Assembly (NCBI RefSeq): GCF_001039355.2 | Contig: NW_019775047.1 | Location: 80,387 to 144,386, forward strand | Direction of reading: 5' to 3' | DNA from: Lingula anatina | Lineage: Eukaryota; Brachiopoda; Lingulata; Lingulida; Lingulidae | DNA: 64,000 bases | Shown here: positions 60,236 through 64,000 of the stretch, one piece after another | Position numbering within the stretch: position 1 is the stretch's first letter | How the letters are laid out: each line of letters opens with the position of its first letter | Program-made: the position numbers and the translations under genes | The notes under the pieces: generated by a model | What the model saw: only the letters and a program-made list of their open reading frames with translations | What the model was told of the DNA's origin: nothing | Database searches by the model: none

Positions 60236-60403
60236 CAAGGGCAGATCCAGAGATATTTTCTAACAGTCTTCCAAATTATCTTTGTTAATTTGTCCTCAAT
60301 TTTTGACCGTCTTCCGACAGAAAATATTAGATACCCATCAATGTTAACTTAAAAATCTGACTGTCTTCCGGAAGACCCAGAAGACGGCCTAAATCCGCCC
60401 CTG
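60236..60403 (-). mobile_element. hAT-like non-autonomous element, copy 2 (full length)
   Basis: This 168-bp copy lies opposite to copy 1. On the plus strand it begins CAAGGGCAGATCC and ends AAATCCGCCCCTG, so the termini are imperfect inverted repeats of about 13 bp. It is flanked by TGAAT on both sides, an apparent 5-bp target duplication, shorter than the usual 8 bp of hAT elements. The subterminal palindrome GTCTTCCGGAAGAC (60363-60376) and the CCAGAAGACGG arm correspond to the hairpin of copy 1. No coding capacity is present. Superfamily assignment rests on end sequence and is tentative given the duplication length. Confidence 0.78.
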
Positions 60404-61119
60404 TGAATGATACTTAACAAGTCCCGCGACCAGCTCATCGGTCATATGGATCACATAATTGTTGTCAGCCATTAAAATGTTTTCCTTTGGTGAAGTTCTT
60501 TAGCATAAACGTTGTCGGTGCTTTGGTTCAGTGTATTCAGTACCTAAATGAAGTTCCTGTGATTATGTCTGGTTTGAATCCAACCGCACGCAGTTCAAGT
60601 AACTGTCGTCAGTCATTAAAATGTTTTCCTTTGGTGCTGTTATAAAGCTAAAGGCTGTCAGTGTCAAATTTAATGAAGTTTCTGTAATTGTCAAGTTAGT
60701 CATTGTCACTGATCTTTATAAAGTCTAGCAAAGGACAGTTTGACTTGCTTTTGTTGTTGGCCAGTAATGGTGGAACATGAACCGCAAAATCATTCAAAGG
60801 CAGATGATTCAGATATATCAAAATTAGGTATTTTTATTTTTGCTGAAAATTTCCGGTGACCAGTCATAAGCCAAAAAGATCAACTATCCTATCTCCTTAT
60901 TTGCCATCAATTATTTCTTTGACTGTCCATAACACCAAAAAGATAATTAGTCATCAAACACATTTGCAATAGAATTTCAAGGGCAAATCAAAATGATTGG
61001 TTTTTAATTATTCTAATCTTATCTTTTTTTCTTGGAAGGAAGGGAAAGAGTCCATCAAAACCATACAACTGTTTTCACTGTGACATCAACTATACCCAAT
61101 CAATTTTAAACATTACATT

Positions 61120-61460
61120 AATTTCTACCATATTTAATCCTAGAGTCACATTACATCTAGGGCCACCAGGACCTCTCCTTCCCCCTGACAGCCATATGCT
61201 CCCTAGTCTCATCCTCCCAAAAACACAATGCCACAGAGTCAGCTGGCAACCACAGTAAATTGACTTCTAATCCACTGTCTCTCTCTTTTACCCCTAATCT
61301 TATTTTACCCCGTTTTAGGCTAATGCTCACCCCAGGGGCCTTAACTTCATTGTCCCCGCCCTTTTTTCAACTCATTGGGTTTAACCCCCATTCCCCAATA
61401 CTTCTTATGTTCGATTAAATACACGAGTCCATTGGAGAGGGATTAAAAGATACTTAGCAG
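61120..61460. promoter_or_regulatory. Candidate non-coding block, C/T-rich
   Basis: A block markedly richer in C and T than its flanks, with CCCCTAATCTTATTTTACCC near 61291, TTTAGGCTAATGCTC near 61314 and GATTAAATACACGAG near 61413. There is no open frame on either strand. It may be regulatory or a degraded repeat. Confidence 0.18.
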
Positions 61461-61814
61461 GGATTTAGGGCCAAAGTCGGATCAAAGATGAATAGTAGTT
61501 GTATAAATTACACTGATTCTGTAGTGGTCAAACACAAGGGACAGGTATTGACTGTCCAAGTTATTACCTAAATATTAAATAGTATTGAACCTGTCAGTGG
61601 TTCAATTTTCTAAGCTAACTGTTGTGATTCGAACAGTTACAAGGAGGACGAGCTTTCAAAATAAAACGGCACTTGAGATTTGACCACTGATACAACAACG
61701 CTCCATGGGTTCTGGAAGCACCTGCTAACAATGGCATCATTAGTGTGGCGTTCAACAATATCATCTTCTTTAGGTTGTCATATTTAACAATATATATCTA
61801 CACATACTCAGAGA

Positions 61815-61911
61815 TGACCAATTAACAAAGATATCACTGGTCAGCGTTAATGGTCAGCTGGAGGCTTGGCATTAATACTGGCATCCTATTGGTCAAGGCA
61901 GGCTCTGGTCA
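61815..61911. promoter_or_regulatory. Cluster of TGACCA/TGGTCA hexamers
   Basis: TGACCA at 61815 and TGGTCA at 61838, 61851, 61890 and 61906: five copies in 97 bp. Two of them share the longer word TGGTCAGCT. It parallels the cluster at 22805-22849. Confidence 0.33.
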
Positions 61912-62397
61912 GCTAAGCTAGGACACTGGCTGTGTTAAGCTTGAGGTGTTTAAGTACATAGGGGGACTGCATGCATCTTCACTGAATCATTAGATCCCTG
62001 ACAGCACTGAAGACATATCATATCTGTCAGGTAGTACGAGGTTACGGAGGGCAAACCAGGGAAGAACTTATAGTATTAGTTATTGAAGACTGATCTGGTC
62101 TAATACTGAAAAAGATAGATAATTATTCAGAACAATGTATTAGCTTTCTAAAGAAAGAGATAGAGAGAATAATAGGACACACCTTATGAGGACTTAGCTG
62201 GATTATTTCCAAAGATAAATGGAAACTGGATGTTAAGACGAGATATTTTTACCTTTGTGCCAAGACTTACCAGGAACACACAGATATTGGAATTATTACT
62301 GGAGACTGCTACATCAGGTGAGAGGTTGTCAATAACAATGCTATATTAGTGTGATAAATAAGAAAAGGCAGAGCTTTCCAGGTAAATAGTCCTACAC

Positions 62398-62428
62398 TGT
62401 GTGTGTGTGTGTGTGCGTGTGTGCGTGC
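62398..62428. repeat. (GT)n microsatellite
   Basis: GT units with two GCGT interruptions at the right end. Confidence 0.93.
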
Positions 62429-63747
62429 ACAGCCATGTGCAGGTGTCATATTACCCATTAAATGGTTTAAAATCGAAAAAAAAAGTTGTCCAATTTTTTC
62501 CTTTTTTAAAAAAATTTTGTACTTCAAAATATTTCTCGCTTTTTTTTCAATAATTTGGTACCCTGTTGATAACACGATGCCTCATATAAAAATCAAACCC
62601 AAATCAAAGTTAATCAACCCTTGCATCAAACTGGTTTAATTAAGCCTAGGCCATACCTGTATTACAAATCCACCTTTGGGAATTTAATTAGCCTGGATTT
62701 AATCAATGTTTCTGTGCCAGAAACAAAACCCAGAGACTTGCAGTAGATTCAGTGTTCTGTGGATAAAAAATGGAAAGGAACTACGGTATTATTAGACAGG
62801 TCAAAGGGATGTGGGAGATCTAGACATGGGTGAGTTCTCTAGTTATAGGGATATTTCTGAGTGGAATAGTTATGTTTAAAATAGAGTATGTTATTCTATT
62901 CATTTTGTGATATTCTATTAAATACTTATATTCAATAGGTAATGGAAATAATCTGTCATTTTTGGGCATGGTGCTTTGCATAATGGCATGGAAAATATGT
63001 TACAAAAATCATGGTTTTCAATTGAGCTAAAAAAAATTAATAAATTGTCATATTAACCATGCTAAAAAGCTGTAGTTAGTTAAGCCTTTCCATTAATGTG
63101 GTTCTCTGAAACATCTTAGTTTACAATGGTGAACGTAGAGTTAAACACAACCTTTAAATATGCCAAAGAACTCAGACTATTCTACTTCTACTTCCCCCAA
63201 CCCCGTAAAATTGAACAATTCTTCCACTATAGTATCACATTATCAATGAGATCTCAGTATCATGTACTCACTGTGTATACAGAGGCAGCAGTTTATCAAT
63301 GGGTCAAGTATATCTGGCTATGATAATATTTCCCTAACCACATGTAACTGTGTAGAGGCGGAACCCGGAGTGAAGAGGGGAGCCAGAGAACAAGGGAGTT
63401 GGAAACTTAGAGCAGAGATGATATCTACTGTAGACAATGTAGTCGTTGTAGCGATATTTGTCTGACAAGGAAAACATTGTTGATGCTTTGGGGCCTGTTT
63501 TTCCCCTAAGAAATCACAACAGGGTTATTTTTGAATGGGTTGGTTTCAAACAATGAGGATATCTTATTAGGGTAAAAAAATTGACAAAAGGAGCATTTTT
63601 AGGGGCAGCTGCATTAACCTAAAACTTATTTATGTTCAGTACTTAGTAGCAACTCTTGACAAAATCTATCAATGTAGTAGTCTAACAATCAAAATTTTGG
63701 GCACAAATCATGTAAAAATAACATCTAATCACAAAATTTAGCAATGT

Positions 63748-63768
63748 AAAAAAAAAAAAAAAAAAAAA
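63748..63768. repeat. A21 homopolymer
   Basis: Uninterrupted A run. Confidence 0.93.
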
Positions 63769-64000
63769 CAATGAACATTTATACATCAAAGTCCGGTGGT
63801 TAATTTAGACCCTCAGTCCATATTTAAAGAAGTTCTCGGAGAGTTCATTTAGATTTCCAATCCCACACCACCATACAGGAGTTTATCCTGTAATTACACA
63901 CCAGTGAATACTATGCAATTTTCAAGTAAAACTGTCCGATCCTTGACGCGACTTTCATTTCATAAAACAACAATAGGATATGTGTATGCCCTGCTGGGGT

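Larger units (their letters stand above)
60404..64000. other. Non-coding tract, no gene recognised
   Basis: AT-rich sequence without a recognised gene. It contains a pyrimidine-rich block near 61.1-61.5 kb, a TGGTCA cluster near 61.8 kb, a GT array at about 62398-62428 and an A21 run at 63748-63768. Short frames (60-88 codons) have no domain. Confidence 0.55.

Noticed and set aside
61624-61640. Reverse-strand TGTTCGAATCAC resembling a tRNA B box
   Set aside because: No A box or acceptor stem on that strand.
1-64000. CRISPR array, operon, riboswitch or prophage
   Set aside because: Nothing bacterial in the sequence; all tandem repeats are eukaryotic-style microsatellites or a two-copy minisatellite.

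Overview
The window looks like a 64 kb, AT-rich, non-coding piece of an animal nuclear genome. I recognise no protein-coding gene, rRNA or intact tRNA in it. The longest stop-to-stop frames (155 aa at 48597-49064, 146 aa at 24572-25012) resemble no family I know and are about what AT-rich non-coding DNA gives by chance. The dense microsatellites (AAAT, GA, CT, GT/CA), homopolymers, small non-autonomous DNA transposons and two single-base N gaps joining near-identical sequence all point to a highly heterozygous metazoan, probably a marine invertebrate. I cannot name the species. The tract is best read as an intergenic desert or the inside of a very large intron.

Mobile elements are the clearest content. 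Short inverted-repeat elements with TAA/TTA target duplications, in the manner of PIF/Harbinger MITEs, lie at 8471-8686 and 29686-29899 (two copies of one family), 28591-28815, 49176-49665 (outer) and 49339-49640 (inner). The inner element sits inside the right terminal repeat of the outer one, with its own TTA duplication. A second group with CAGGGGCGGAT-type termini, hAT-like, is at 27186-27355, 60236-60403 (opposite orientation) and 46352-46425 (fragment). An unassigned element with 28-bp inverted ends is at 32578-32782.

Two places look like assembly artefacts caused by heterozygosity. At 45899-46876 about 450 bp occurs twice, about 2-3 % diverged, separated by an N and an hAT-like fragment. 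The first copy preserves the empty site and the second the filled site, so this is probably two haplotypes placed in tandem with a polymorphic insertion. At 35948-36270 a 161-bp unit ending in A31 is repeated across another N.

Between the repeats are blocks of low-repeat, balanced-composition sequence with many homeodomain-, Sox-, NK2- and nuclear-receptor-like words (for example 9880-10800, 15520-15790, 29090-29420, 51944-52700 and 58130-58610). I flag these as candidate conserved regulatory elements, an inference that only comparative alignment can test. Specific regulatory-looking signals include a perfect X-box (RFX) palindrome at 54905-54918, a recurrent 9-mer GCAATCAAG seen at least seven times, and an apparent excess of TGACCA/TGGTCA, locally clustered. 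One possible spliced exon is marked at 57768-57826. No new multi-gene system is visible; the most novel items are the nested and related MITE families and the recurrent short words.
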